DNA of 64,000 bases from Anaeramoeba flamelloides. Its lineage: Eukaryota; Metamonada; Anaeramoebidae. The notes under the pieces are model-generated. The model was given only the letters and a program-made list of their open reading frames with translations, was not told the DNA's origin and made no database searches. Shown here piece after piece: positions 51,240-62,332 of the stretch (position 1 is its first letter; each line of letters opens with the position of its first letter). The position numbers were made by a program, and so were the translations under genes. The stretch spans positions 434,001 through 498,000 of the forward strand of contig JANTQA010000076.1 of assembly GCA_027625915.1 (NCBI GenBank), given 5' to 3'.

Positions 51240-51430
51240 TAGGTACTTGACAATACGATCCATAGAAAATGATCCAAATCTCTAATGATATCTATTTTTT
51301 CTTTAATTTTTTGCATTTTTCACAAAATTTTGATTTGTCCTTGTTCATAACATAAGAATATCTATTTAAATAATTTATAAATTTACCAGAGTTTTAAAAT
51401 TAAAGTTGAACCCTTCCATTTTAAATATCT
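51240..51430 (-). repeat. Non-LTR retrotransposon tail fragment with C..C...H pattern
   Basis: Minus-strand translation includes 'SYVMNKDKSKFCEKCKKLK' followed, after a stop, by a frame with 'IRDLDHFLW'. This C-x2-C ... H pattern is that of the zinc-binding tail following LINE reverse transcriptase. DNA matches 29300-29440 in inverse orientation. Confidence 0.55.
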
Positions 51431-52639
51431 TTTGTCCCTAGGTTTTCGATAATTTAAAATAATCAAGTAAAATTAAAGATTTTTCTCTATTCTTTTGAAT
51501 TTGGAAAGCCGCCTTATATCTTTTTTTAATTTGAGAAATAAAAGGAAAATTTCAAAAATTTACTTTTAATTTCTCATATTATAAAAAAAGCGTAGTTAGG
51601 TTTTCTTAAGTTTTCTGTTTATTTATGAAATCAATAGGTTTTAGAAATAAAACAAAAAACCGCAATAAAACCGTCGTTAGCTTTTCCAAAATTTATAAAT
51701 ATAGAAAAAAATCAAAGATTTTACTTGATTATTTTGAATTCTGGAAAAACTAGGCACTTAACGACACAACTGTTTGTTAATATTATTAGAATAGAGATTA
51801 ATTATAAATATTTTTGAGGAGTGTCGTAAAGTACCGTCAAGTGCCTAGGGTTTTTTTATGTTTTCTGTTTTATTTCTAAAACCTATCGATTTTATAAATA
51901 AACAGAAAACTTAAGAAAACCTAACGGCGGTTTTTTTTTAATTTTGGAAATTAAAAGTAAATTTTTGAAATTTTCCTTTTATTTCTCAAATTAAAAAAAG
52001 ACTAACGGCGGTTTTCCAAAATTTAAAAGTATGGAGTAAAAATCAAAGATTTTTCTCAATTCTTTTGAAATTCTGGAAAACCTAACAACACTTCGAACTG
52101 GGGCCTTTTTTAGTTGTTTAATTCGGTATTTAAAAATCGAATCTTTTTTGTAATGAAGAAAAATTCAAAATATTTTTTTTTTTAATTTCCATTTTTTAAA
52201 AATTTTACAAGACTTTGAATAAAGCATTTTATGGTTTCAAAGTAAAGGAATTTTGTAAAATTAGTTGATCTTGGGAAATTTTCTTTGAATTGAAATGTTT
52301 TGTAAGAATTAGAATAATGAAAATTGAAAAATAAGTTTTTTACAATTTTTTTGATGTATTGGTCTATGTAAATAAATACTTCAAATAATGATACCTCAAG
52401 TTTAATTTGCATTTTAATAAGTGGGGTTATGTTTTGTTTTTTTAAAGAACTCTGATTGAAATAATTTCTTTTTGTAATAATTGTTTTTGTTTGTCAGAAA
52501 GAGACACTTACCATTGTGGAAATAAACTGAAACAAGAAAAAAAAATTTCAACACGCTTTTTCATTGGTAACCTTACGATTAATGAAAAATAAAATCAACA
52601 AAAAGAAGAAACCAATTAACTTCAAATAATAATTCATTA

Positions 52640-52960
52640 TATTATTTTCAATCAAACTAACATACACAATTTAAATCTATTTTCATATCGAAATCATTGA
52701 TGTGGTTTTAGAGATCCGCATAAATAGTCAATATTTTCAACAAATTTTAATAATTGATCAATCAAAGAAAATCCATTCCAAAAGATAGTATTAAAAAAAC
52801 TGTTATTATGTTGAATATTTCATTTTGTCTTTATTTATTTATTTATTCTTTTTTTTAATTGATCTTATTTTTCATTTTCAGGTTCTATTTAGGTTCCCAA
52901 TTAAAAACCATGTTGAACTTTTTTTCCACAATGGTTAAATTTTCTTTAATTTATTGTATA
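52640..52960 (+). repeat. Dispersed repeat, family G, copy in ATPase intron 1
   Basis: Shares 'caaaagatagtattaaaaaa', 'cattttgtctttatttattt', 'ggttctatttaggttccc' and 'gttgaactttttttc' with 1720-2000, 55140-55340 (inverted), 54735-54870 (inverted) and 55385-55460. Confidence 0.6.
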
Positions 52961-53832
52961 TCGAAGAATATTATTTGAAAAATCAATTAGATGGAATTGT
53001 TTTGAAAAATTGTTAATTTGTCCGACTTTGAAAAAACTTTTGATTTCTCAAAACTTTTTTCAAAATATCAAGATTACTTTTGGGGTTTGTTAGAGTTATT
53101 AAGGTTTTAATTTCGAAAGTCTCCTTTTCAAAAGTTGTAAAAGTTAATCAAGATTCAATATCTGTATAATAGTTGATTTTCTCAATGACAAATAATCATT
53201 GATCCCTTCAATTTTTCAAAAAAAAAAAAAACAATTCAAAAAAAAAGTAAGTTTCCAATTTAAGTGAAAAAAAGAAAAAACAGAAATATTTTAAAAATAC
53301 TTTACCATGCATCTAGTGTTGTTTCTGATTTTGTTAAATTCTCTGAATTGCATCCCTTTTTGGTGGTCCTTGATTGCGGTAACAAAGGATACAATTAAAA
53401 CAGCAATTAGGATTGCGGTACCTTCAGCCCAGCCTGCCTTGGGATCTTCGACAGTGGCACCCAAGATTAAGGAAATGATTGCAGAAAAAATCAAGATTTT
53501 TAGTGTAGGATTGTTAAAAGTGTCTTTGAATAGCTCCCAAAAGTCTTTAAATTCTGGTTCCTTAAATTTGTTTTCTCCAAGTATAATTTTCTCTCTTCAA
53601 CATTCTTTTTGAGATCTTCATGGGGTAAGCCATTTCGCAAATTTGTTTGAAGAGTTTTTGCAATTCCCTGTGGGCCTCCTATTTTCTCTAATTTTTCTGT
53701 GTTTGTGGGATCGTTTGGACTACACAAGTCACCTAATAATTCAGGGGTTGTCTTGTATTCGTTCTTTAATTCATCCAACTTTTGTTGAACATTTAGATTT
53801 TTGTCTTCAAGTATATTATTTTGGTTCTTCAT

Positions 53833-54734
53833 TTGAATAAATGAAAAGTTAGAGATCTAATTGGTGAATTTATTCAAGAAAAAAAAGAAAGAGTGATAAA
53901 AGTAAAGAGTTTTAATTAAAGTAATTAAAAAAGAAATGAATACTTTTTCGAAAAAATTTTTCAATTTACAATTTTTCTGTATGAGATCTTTGAAATTAAA
54001 AAGCTTTAAAACTCCATGCTCGTGGTTTTTTTGGGGATTAAATCGATTTAATGTCTTATTTACTGGTAATGGAATTATAAATGAGAAAAAATTTCATTTC
54101 TTTTTCAATATTTTTATTTTGAAAAGGGTTCTCAAAGAAGAAGGAGGTAATTTTTGACTTTACTTTATTTTCCAATTAATAAAGGAGTATTTGTATAACA
54201 AGTTCAATAATGAATATTAATTATTACTGCTAAAATCAAATTAAAAGAGCAAAAATTTTATCTTAGAGTTAACTTAGGTAGTTTAGTTTATTGTTTAAAA
54301 AAATTATTTCTAAAAGATGTTCGAAAGATCTTTGGGTTTTCTTTTGGTTGATAAAAAAAAATTTTGGAAAGTGAGCTAAAAATTTTCATTTTATCAATTG
54401 GAAAATAAGAGTATTCGAAAAAGGAAATTGAAAATGAAGTAAAAATTATCTCCATTTATAATTCAAAAACCATTATGAGTTCCTTTTCACTTTTTAATTG
54501 TTGTTTCCAAATTTCGAAATTTGTAGTGAATTTGCTTCTTTTCACTTTTAATTTTGACAAATTTAATTGGGTTTGTGTTTGCATTTTTAGATCTTTTTTG
54601 AAGGGCTTTGTATTTTCAATTGATTATTTTTGAATTTTGGATTTATATTTTATAAACAACAAAACCTATGGGAGAATAAAAACAACAAGTGTGAGTTTTA
54701 AAACATATTTATTTGACATGAGGAAATAACAATT
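53833..54734. other. 5' flank of the ATPase pseudogene, non-coding
   Basis: No exon supported. The 73-codon frame at 53936-54157 has no recognisable features. Confidence 0.45.
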
Positions 54735-55460
54735 GAGGTTCGGGAAAAAAAGTGAAAAAAGGTTTTTAATTATGAACCTAAATAGAACCTGAAAATGAAA
54801 AATAAGATCTTTTAAATAAAGAATGAATAAATAAATAAAACCAAAAGGAACCATTACAATAACAGTTTTTTTAAGATGTTGATTGTAAAATAAAAAGATC
54901 AAAATTTTAGTTTAGCTTTCCAATATAATCTCATATCAAGAATTAAAGAAAACCATCAAAGTTATCAATTTCCTATCGTCAAAAAATTATAGATTTTTTG
55001 CTTGTTTTTGAGAATTAAAAATGTGGAATTTTACAATGATTTAAAAATGCTTTTTTTGGAAAGTTGAATAAAAAGTTTGTTCCATTAATTTTGCAACAAA
55101 TAGTAAGATGTATGAATAAAAGAAAAAATCTAAGACTTTTGACAAAATAGATGATTAACCACAATAACAGTTTTTTTAATACTATCTTTTGGTATGGGTT
55201 TTTCTTTGATTGATCTTTTCAAAAAAATCTGTTGAAAAAATTAAATATTTATGAGATCTCCAAAACTACCCTAATAATTTCAATATGAATCAAGTAGATT
55301 TAAATTGTGTTTGTTAGGTTGATTGAAAATAATATATTGGATTATTTTTTGAAGTTAATTAATTTCTTCTTTTAATTAATTTTCCTTTACTTTTTTATTG
55401 TAAGGTTCCTAATTATAAACTGTGTTGAACTTTTTTTCAAGAACATTTAATTTATGATCC
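54735..55460 (-). repeat. Dispersed repeat, family G, rearranged copies
   Basis: 54735-54870 and 55140-55340 are inverted relative to 52640-52960 ('gaacctaaatagaacctgaa'; 'ggagatctcaaaaa'-type block; 'ttgattgatctttt'), and 55385-55460 is in direct orientation. ATPase exon 1 therefore lies between inverted copies. Confidence 0.55.
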
Positions 55461-57496
55461 AGATCCCCAAGAATAAGCTTTTATTATCACTTTTTATTTA
55501 TTTCAGGTTTGTGAGCAATTCGCTTTTTTTGATTTAAGGGACTAGTAAACATAAAAAAAATCTTCAATTAAATAGCAAATTCAAAAAAAATTAATCTCTT
55601 CTTGAAATTGAAAAATAATGGTAATAAATATGATTACTACAAAACACAAAATCGACTTTTAATTCTATTTTTCGAAATGAATTACTGTTTTTTAAAAGTC
55701 TGATGGATTTTTCTCAAGTTTTTGAAAAGTTCAAAAATTCAACATATTACTGAATTATTTAAATAAAATTATTTTCTTTGTGAAGAAAAAAGAAATCTTA
55801 ATATCTGTAAAGGATGTGTACAAAAATACACTTTTTAAATCAAACCATTAAGTTCTAAAATAATACAGTTTAAAAAATCTACTTTATTTCAAAAAAATTA
55901 TAATAATTATTTTAAACTTGAAAAAATATAATTTTTTGAATCAGGGAACAGTTCTAATCAATTTTTTCTCTTTATTGAATAATAAAATACGAGAGAAAGA
56001 ACCAAACAATTAATTTTGAAATTCTCCCAATATTACTTTTTTAAAACATGGAAAAATCAACTTATAATCTTAAGAGATAATTTTTAATTTGATTATTAAT
56101 AATCCATAATTAATTACTCAATCTTAAATCTTTCATTGGGTTATTAACAAGCCAAAGATTAAAATCAGCAATATATTTACCATTATTTCACAATTTTTAT
56201 AAAGATTTTCAAACTAATAAAATTAATACAAATAAATAATTCAAAAAATAAAAAATAATAACAAATTTTGAAAACACCACAACTTTAAATAGAAAAATAT
56301 TTTGAAATAAAATATTACTAAACTACAAAAAAAAATTGATCGATTGAAAAAAATTATCAAATCAGTTACACACGAGTAAATATCAAATCTTGTAAAAAAT
56401 AGAGTTTTTTTTCAATTTTAGAGATAAATAAAGAGTTTCATACACTTATCCATTATTTCTGTTATACTGTGTATAATATTTGATTATCGACAGAGAATAA
56501 TAATAAATTTAATCAAAAAAAAAAAACGTTTGGTAAATATTAATCTTTGAATTTTTAGAAAAATGAACATTTTTCAAACAAATATTGGAATTTAACAACA
56601 GATTTAATATTTAAAATTCCTGTGAGACCAAATATCAAAACCCATATTTCTTTTACTATTACTAAATTGTGTGTCTTTACATAGAACTCTTTATTTATCT
56701 CTAAAATTGTAAAAACTCTATTTTTTTTGCAACAATCCCTCTTTACTCTTGTATACATCAATAAAAAATTGAAGTTAAAATGAAAATTTTTTTAATATTA
56801 TTTTTTTACTTATATTATTGGTTGATCAATAAGGATACACGAAACTGAAATTTTACAAATTGTATTTATAGTTATTATTAAAATCTTATTACCAATTTAA
56901 AGAGAATAGGAAAATCATAGAAATAAAAAATCCAAAAAAAGTCAATTTGATGTATGTTTATGATGAAATTTCAGAATTGTTTAATCCCAAGTTTCAATTT
57001 TTGAGTTTAATTTGATGTTTTGAATTCAATTTTAATTTATAATAATCAGTCTAATTTTATAACTTTGATACTTATTTTAAAATGAACTAAAAAATAAGTC
57101 AATATATATATTGAAATTGTGAACATTTACAACAGTTTTACAAATAAAAGTGATTTTTGAGATTATTTTCCTATAATTTAGTTTGAAATTGCCAAAAGCC
57201 AACAAAATTGAAAAAAAATCAAATTTTTTGTACATTAAACCTTTAAAAATACAAAAATATAAAGTCTATATTTAATTTTGGGCCATAGGATTTCTATTAA
57301 ACAAACACACAAAAGTACACAAATTCGGAATCACTGATAATATTCATTGAGTTATTTGTACAAGTTTTATGATTTTTTAATCAATTCCTAAAACAATCAA
57401 CGATAAACAAATTGATAGATGATGGGATTGGTGAAGATTGAAATCCCAAATAAATCATTTTTAATCATGTACAAATTGTTTCATTATTTCTGGTAC
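55461..57496. other. Long non-coding AT-rich interval
   Basis: Contains one solo 'ttaagggactagt' (55536-55548) that matches the end of the TTAA element at 62333, but no partner end close by that I can support. Otherwise no gene or repeat structure. Confidence 0.5.
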
Positions 57497-58055
57497 TTAA
57501 GGTTTACAATCCCTGAAACTGGAAAAAAGACTATCATGTATTGGGTGTGTCAACTTGTTATTTTGGTTCTTAGCTGATCGATCCACAACTAAGTTTGGAT
57601 TGTATAGGTGGTTGAAAAAGGCTATTTTTGTGATTTTATTTTTTTTTTTCCGAAATCCGAATTGGTGAGTCTAAGATTAATTGATTGGAAGGTATTGAAT
57701 TGAAAGTGTTAATTTTTGGGTTGTCAATTGAAATTATCTTTTTCCTTTTACAGAATTAGGAGTAAATAAAAAAACTTTTTTTTACAAGCATCAAATAATA
57801 CAAAGCGTAAATAAAAATTTCAACATAGAAAACAAAAAACTCAATTACTAATTAAATATCTTCCAATTAATTAATCTTAGACTCACCAATTCGGATTTCG
57901 GAAAAAAAAAAAATAAAATCACAAAAATAGCCTTTTTCAACCACCTATACAATCCAAACTTAGTTGTGGATCGATCAGCTAAGAACCAAAATAACAAGTT
58001 GACACACCCAATACATGATAGTCTTTTTTCCAGTTTCAGGGATTGTAAACCTTAA
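57497..58055. repeat. Near-perfect large inverted repeat
   Basis: The left arm 57497-57699 and right arm 57852-58055 are reverse complements over about 190-200 bp with roughly one substitution and one homopolymer length difference in the core. Shared 20-mers include 'gtgtgtcaacttgttatttt' and 'gatcgatccacaactaagtt'. The loop is about 150 bp. The arms are less AT-rich than the surroundings. It ends about 200 bp upstream of the ATG at 58254. Confidence 0.95.
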
Positions 58056-58253
58056 AGTTTCAACTTTTGAAAACCAAAATTTAAGACAATTGAGAAAGGA
58101 CACAATAAGCTCAATTGTAAAAGACTTGTTTCTAGTAACCAACCTTCATTACAAAAAAACAGGTTTCTTTGTGTACTGTTATTTTACATTTAGTAATCTT
58201 CAAAAGACCGATAACATCACTTTCATTTTTTTTAAATTTCATAACCAAACGAA

Positions 58254-60377
58254 ATGAAAAGCCAAGGTATCTTGGTTAATGTTCCTCAAGAAACTGAAAT
58301 GGATAAAAGGTTGACGCAGGCAAAAATTAATATCCAACTAAACCAAAGCCAATGCAGAACACCACTGAATTATGAGGGAAATGAACGGAAATTTATAAAT
58401 AAAGAAAAAAGGAAAGGGAATGTACGCTTTACTTTTAAAAAGAATTTGTATCAACAACCAAAGTTTAAAAAAGAGTTTTTGAAATTGCGTCAAAAAGAAT
58501 ATGAGGATGAAGGAAAAAATAACCAACAAATATTTTCACATGAAAAGAATTATTTAACTTTTCGATCACAAGAAAATGGCGAACACGAAGACAAAAAAAC
58601 AAAAAACCAAACAAAAGCGAAAAATCAGAAAACAAAAATAAAAGCAAATCGAAAGAACATTCAAAAAAAAAAATCAAAAACAAACAAAAAACCAGTGAAA
58701 GAAACCCCAAAGGGGAAAAGGAAAGGAAGAGGAAAAGGAAAAGGAAAAGGGAAGGAAAAGAAAAAAGAAAAACCAAAAGAAAAAGAAAAAGAAAAAGGAA
58801 AAAAATATTTGTCTCTAATTAGCCGATCTTTGTTATCTGAAAAAGTTCACCAACAAAAAATTGAATCTGAAATGAAAAAAGTTGTTTATTTAGGTATCAA
58901 GAAACCACCAAACTCCCCAGAAATACGAAAGGAATTCAAGAGTGAACTTAAGGCCATGGAAAGTATTCAACGGAATGGAAAAAAGTCAGAAAACAAAAGC
59001 AATGACTCGCCATTACCACCATCCATTCTGATCCCATGGGACAAAATAGCACTCAAAAAAAGCACCCAAGACAATAACATTTGCAACAATTTATTTGACA
59101 CGAACCAAATTAACCAACTCGTAGAATATATTAAGAAAACTGAATCTAAAAATGATATTAATTTAAATGTTTTTAGAGTTTTGGTGAAACAGCAATTATT
59201 ACTTTCCCAAATTGAATATTTAAAGATTTTTGTTGCCTACCAACTAGACTCAATTACAGAAAACGCATTAATCCCAATTTTTGACAAGCACAGGAAACAT
59301 CCACCGCCTTTAATCAATCAGGAAATAATCCAAAGCCAAGTTGACAAAATTGTTAATTCCTTTATAGTGTCAAAAAATAACAACAAATTGACTCCGGCTT
59401 TAGAAAGCCAACACACGCACGGGGTGGCGTTTCAAACCGAATTAAAAAAAAATTCATCATGGAACTTCGGAATTGGAAACCAAATCGACTCGGATTTAAC
59501 GATTAAAAAAGATAATGGTTGGAATTTTTTTAATAATACAAATAAGTCCAATGACGACAATTACAATAAAGATACAAACAAATTTATTAGCAAACCAGAA
59601 TCACGTTTTGAACCCCGAAACAGAAAAGTTGAGAATAATTTTTTTAATAGGGAAAGAAACAGCAATTGGAATGATGAAAAGGGAAAGAACAATTGGAATG
59701 CCGAAAAGGGAAACAATTGGAGCAGAAAAGGAGATGATTGGAACAGAAGGGGAGATGATTGGGGTGGAAAAAGAGATGATTGGGATAAGAAAAGAAATAA
59801 CAATTGGAATGCCGAAAAGGGAAATGATTGGGACGGGAAGGGGAATGACTGGGACAGAAAGGGGGACGATTGGAGTCGAAAAGTGGGCGATCATGGCAGG
59901 AAAAGAAATAACAACTGGAATGCTGAAAAGGGAAACAATTGGGACAGAAAAGGAAATGATTGGAACAGAAAAGGAGATGATCGAGGTAGAAAAGGAGATG
60001 ATTCGGATGTAACAGGGAATGATTGGAAGATACAAGGAGATGGATGGGATGAAAAGATGAGTAATTGGAATTTAGGGACGAATGAAAATAATAACGTGAA
60101 AAATAAGAGTGAAAATTCATTCATGAGAAATCGATACAATACAACACACCTTAGCAAACATTCTGATTGGCACCAAGATCAAAACAATAACAGTTACAAT
60201 TCCAGCCCTAAAAAAAGCCCAACAAAGATCAATTCATACAAATATGAACACCATTACTCACCTCGTAAACGATTTAACAAATACAATAGTAGTTTTCGTG
60301 GAAATGGTTACAAGGGTAGACATAGGAATGATTATTTTGGCCGTGGAGGCTATCGAAATAAATACGAAAAGAAATAA
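58254..60377 (+). CDS. Trp-rich, KE-rich low-complexity protein with RGG-like tail
   Basis: A 707-residue single-exon frame; I recognise no named family. Residues ~60-190 are Lys/Glu/Gln-rich, including a KEKEKEKGKK tract. Residues ~260-380 look folded (helical 'INQLVEYIKK', 'VFRVLVKQQLLLSQIEYLKI', 'ALIPIFDKHRKHPPPL'). Residues ~410-630 hold about 19 Trp in a polar Asn/Asp/Lys/Gly context, with an ~8-residue period (W-x-x-K-G-D/N-D) and a larger unit starting 'NNNWNAEKGN' repeated three times. The end is RG-rich ('YKGRHRNDYFGRGGYRNKY'), typical of RNA-binding tails. Regularly spaced Trp in disorder is the pattern of Argonaute-hook proteins; here flanks are unusually basic, so that is only a hypothesis. 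The ATG overlaps the stop of an upstream 80-codon frame (58015-58257) that starts inside the inverted repeat. After the stop, a shifted frame continues with charged sequence to 60477. Confidence 0.75.
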   Translation: MKSQGILVNVPQETEMDKRLTQAKINIQLNQSQCRTPLNYEGNERKFINKEKRKGNVRFTFKKNLYQQPKFKKEFLKLRQKEYEDEGKNNQQIFSHEKNYLTFRSQENGEHEDKKTKNQTKAKNQKTKIKANRKNIQKKKSKTNKKPVKETPKGKRKGRGKGKGKGKEKKKEKPKEKEKEKGKKYLSLISRSLLSEKVHQQKIESEMKKVVYLGIKKPPNSPEIRKEFKSELKAMESIQRNGKKSENKSNDSPLPPSILIPWDKIALKKSTQDNNICNNLFDTNQINQLVEYIKKTESKNDINLNVFRVLVKQQLLLSQIEYLKIFVAYQLDSITENALIPIFDKHRKHPPPLINQEIIQSQVDKIVNSFIVSKNNNKLTPALESQHTHGVAFQTELKKNSSWNFGIGNQIDSDLTIKKDNGWNFFNNTNKSNDDNYNKDTNKFISKPESRFEPRNRKVENNFFNRERNSNWNDEKGKNNWNAEKGNNWSRKGDDWNRRGDDWGGKRDDWDKKRNNNWNAEKGNDWDGKGNDWDRKGDDWSRKVGDHGRKRNNNWNAEKGNNWDRKGNDWNRKGDDRGRKGDDSDVTGNDWKIQGDGWDEKMSNWNLGTNENNNVKNKSENSFMRNRYNTTHLSKHSDWHQDQNNNSYNSSPKKSPTKINSYKYEHHYSPRKRFNKYNSSFRGNGYKGRHRNDYFGRGGYRNKYEKK
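59660..60060 (+). repeat. Imperfect 24-nt coding repeat (W-x-x-K-G-D-D)
   Basis: Repeats of 'ggagatgattggaacagaaa'-like units within the Trp-rich protein gene. Long frames on the other strand and frames here are shadows of the repeat. Confidence 0.85.
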
Positions 60378-62332
60378 AGATAGTATAAAAACCGAAAAAC
60401 ATAAACATAGAGATTCGGGTAGAGATATAAGGAGGAGAGAAAATAGAAATGATAATAATAATAATAATAAGAGATAAAACAAAAATGATAATCAAGTAAT
60501 TCCAATAGACAATGGTTTAAAATACCAACGTTTTCAAAATGATGTAAATTATGTTTTTTTTTTTTCTTTACTACCAGTATATTTAACTAAAAAAACAAGT
60601 TTATATGTATATAACAAATTAATTCACTCAAATCTAAGAATAAACTTTAAAATAAATTTTTATTAAATTTTTTTTTTTTTTATTTTCCTTTTTGAAGAAG
60701 AGATAAATTACACTCTTGATGTAATTGAATTTTTTTTTTTTTTTTATGTTGATGATAATCTTTTGATTCTTCTTTTCTGATCACTCTTTATCAGTTTTTT
60801 TTTAATGACTGTTTTAACTTTTGATCGATTGTTGAGTTGTGTTTGTGTTAGAATATTTTTTTTTTTTTTGAAAAAAAAAATGATAAAAATTGATTTTTTC
60901 ACAATGGGATTTGTAATAATAATTCAGAAATGATTCAATTTTTTCCCCTAAACCGAAAAAACAAGCTGGAAAATTTTTAATAACTGGGAATTTTTTAAAA
61001 AAAAAAATACTAATAATTTTGTTATAAGAAATAAATAAATAATTTTATCTTTGAAGTGTTAGTCTGAATATTCTTGTTTCAGAACACCAAAGTCAAAATA
61101 AGAAGATTTTAATGAATCTTTTCATAATTACTTAATTTTTGAGATTAACTTTTCAAAAAATTATCGAAAGATGAAAATTAGTACCGAACTAAATACAAAA
61201 CACAATATTTTCATATTAAAACAACATTTATTTATTTTTAAAGAATGATAAATATATAAGAATAGTCCATTTACAAATTTATTTTTAAAAAAATATTTTT
61301 ATACAAAATAATTTATTTGATTCATTTTTGTAAGAGTAGAAATTACTTTTCTTCAATGAGCCATTAAGTATTCTTAATTTTTCTATTTATTATGAAAATA
61401 TATTTATTTGAAGAATAAATGAGTAAACTTTTAGAAAATTGTAGTTATGTTGCATTATTTTTTGAAAGTAAAAAAAAAATTGATAATGGTAATAAAAAAA
61501 TTTGAAAGTAAAGTACAATTTAAAAATTAAAAAAGTTGTATTTTCATTTTTTTCATTTAAAAAGTTTTAAGGAATATTTAGGATTAATATAAAAAAAAAA
61601 ATAAATGAAAAAAACTCAATATGTGAGTAGAGAAATGAAAATTTCACAAAAATTTTGTTTAAATATGATAATATATCCTTGAACGTCAATATAAAAAATG
61701 TATTATTCTGGACATTGAATACAATCTATTCAGTAGAGAAAATTTGTTGAAGTTTTATTTTAAATTAAAATAATCTTTATAAAGTTAAAGATGTTACTCT
61801 TTAGTTCAGTTTTTTCAATCCTTTCGTTGGAATTTCTAACAACAAAAATGTAAATTGCGATCTTTTATTTGTTTTTCAAATTGATCATATTACTGATAAA
61901 TTCTAATAAATGGTTGGAAAATTTTTACTTAATTTTCCCTTTTGAAATTTTTATGTTCAACTTCGAATAAAATATTTTGTCAAGTCAAGTGTTAAGAAAC
62001 TCTGTAAAATTAGTTGTTCTCCAAAATATTCTTTTTCCTGGGCTTTTTGATAAGAAATAGTTTAAAGATTTATAAAAATGGGAAATTAACTAAAACATTT
62101 TTGAAATTTATTAGAACTTATCATTAAAATATAAAAAAATTGAAAGTAAAAAAAAATCTTATAAAAAGAGATATTTTTTTCTTATGAGATACAATGTTAT
62201 ATTAGATTATTGGGTGTGTTCTTCAGGGAAAATTTTTATAATAATATTTTCAATTTCAAATTACCCACCTTCTCACGATATTGGCTAATGAAATAACAAA
62301 ATAATGATTAATAATTTTTTTCATTATCTTAA
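60378..62332. other. Non-coding AT-rich interval
   Basis: 3' flank of the Trp-rich gene. A short fragment at 60664-60730 ('gaagagataaattacactct' after poly(T)) resembles the LINE 3' ends at 11041 and 29083. Nothing else supported. Confidence 0.5.

Larger units (their letters stand above)
50500..52090. repeat. Repeat cluster in ATPase intron 1
   Basis: Multiple direct and inverted copies of the unit also seen at 29560-30290: 'aagttttctgtttatttg', 'ctagggttttttt' and the boundary-like 'ggcactctacggcacttccc' (50863) and 'gtaccgtcaagtgcctaggg' (51829). Interleaved are two LINE-tail fragments on the minus strand. A recurrent block 'ggagtaaaaatcaaagattt' with 'ttctggaaaacc' occurs in both orientations. 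Confidence 0.7.
45982..53832 (-). pseudogene. PMCA-type (P2B) Ca2+ ATPase pseudogene
   Basis: Five minus-strand exons are recognisable: 53832-53306, 50306-49871, 48286-47409, 47259-46857, 46649-45982 (about 970 residues; introns 2999, 1584, 149 and 207 bp, all GT-AG). They cover the N-terminus, actuator domain, PEGLP helix, P and N domains, the intact 'TGDGTND' hinge and the C-terminal membrane block ('MWGRSVYDNIRKFLQFQL'). Defects: a one-base deletion near 53590; TGA at 48281-48279; TAA at 48128-48126; TAA at 47808-47806; frameshifts at homopolymers 47966-47976 and 47094-47106. Catalytic residues are also changed: the phosphorylated Asp of DKTGT is Gly (48059-48057), Glu of TGES is Lys (50129-50127), Lys of KGA is Asn (47682-47680). 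Homopolymer shifts alone could be assembly error; the stops and active-site changes are not easily explained that way. The normal product pumps Ca2+ out of the cytosol. Intron 1 is packed with repeats. Confidence 0.9.

Noticed and set aside
53936..54157. 73-codon plus-strand frame upstream of the ATPase
   Set aside because: Composition like surrounding AT-rich DNA; no conserved motif.
59515..60157. Five further long frames over the Trp-rich repeat region
   Set aside because: A 24-nt repeat leaves other frames open by periodicity. Only the 707-codon frame has folded segments outside the repeat.
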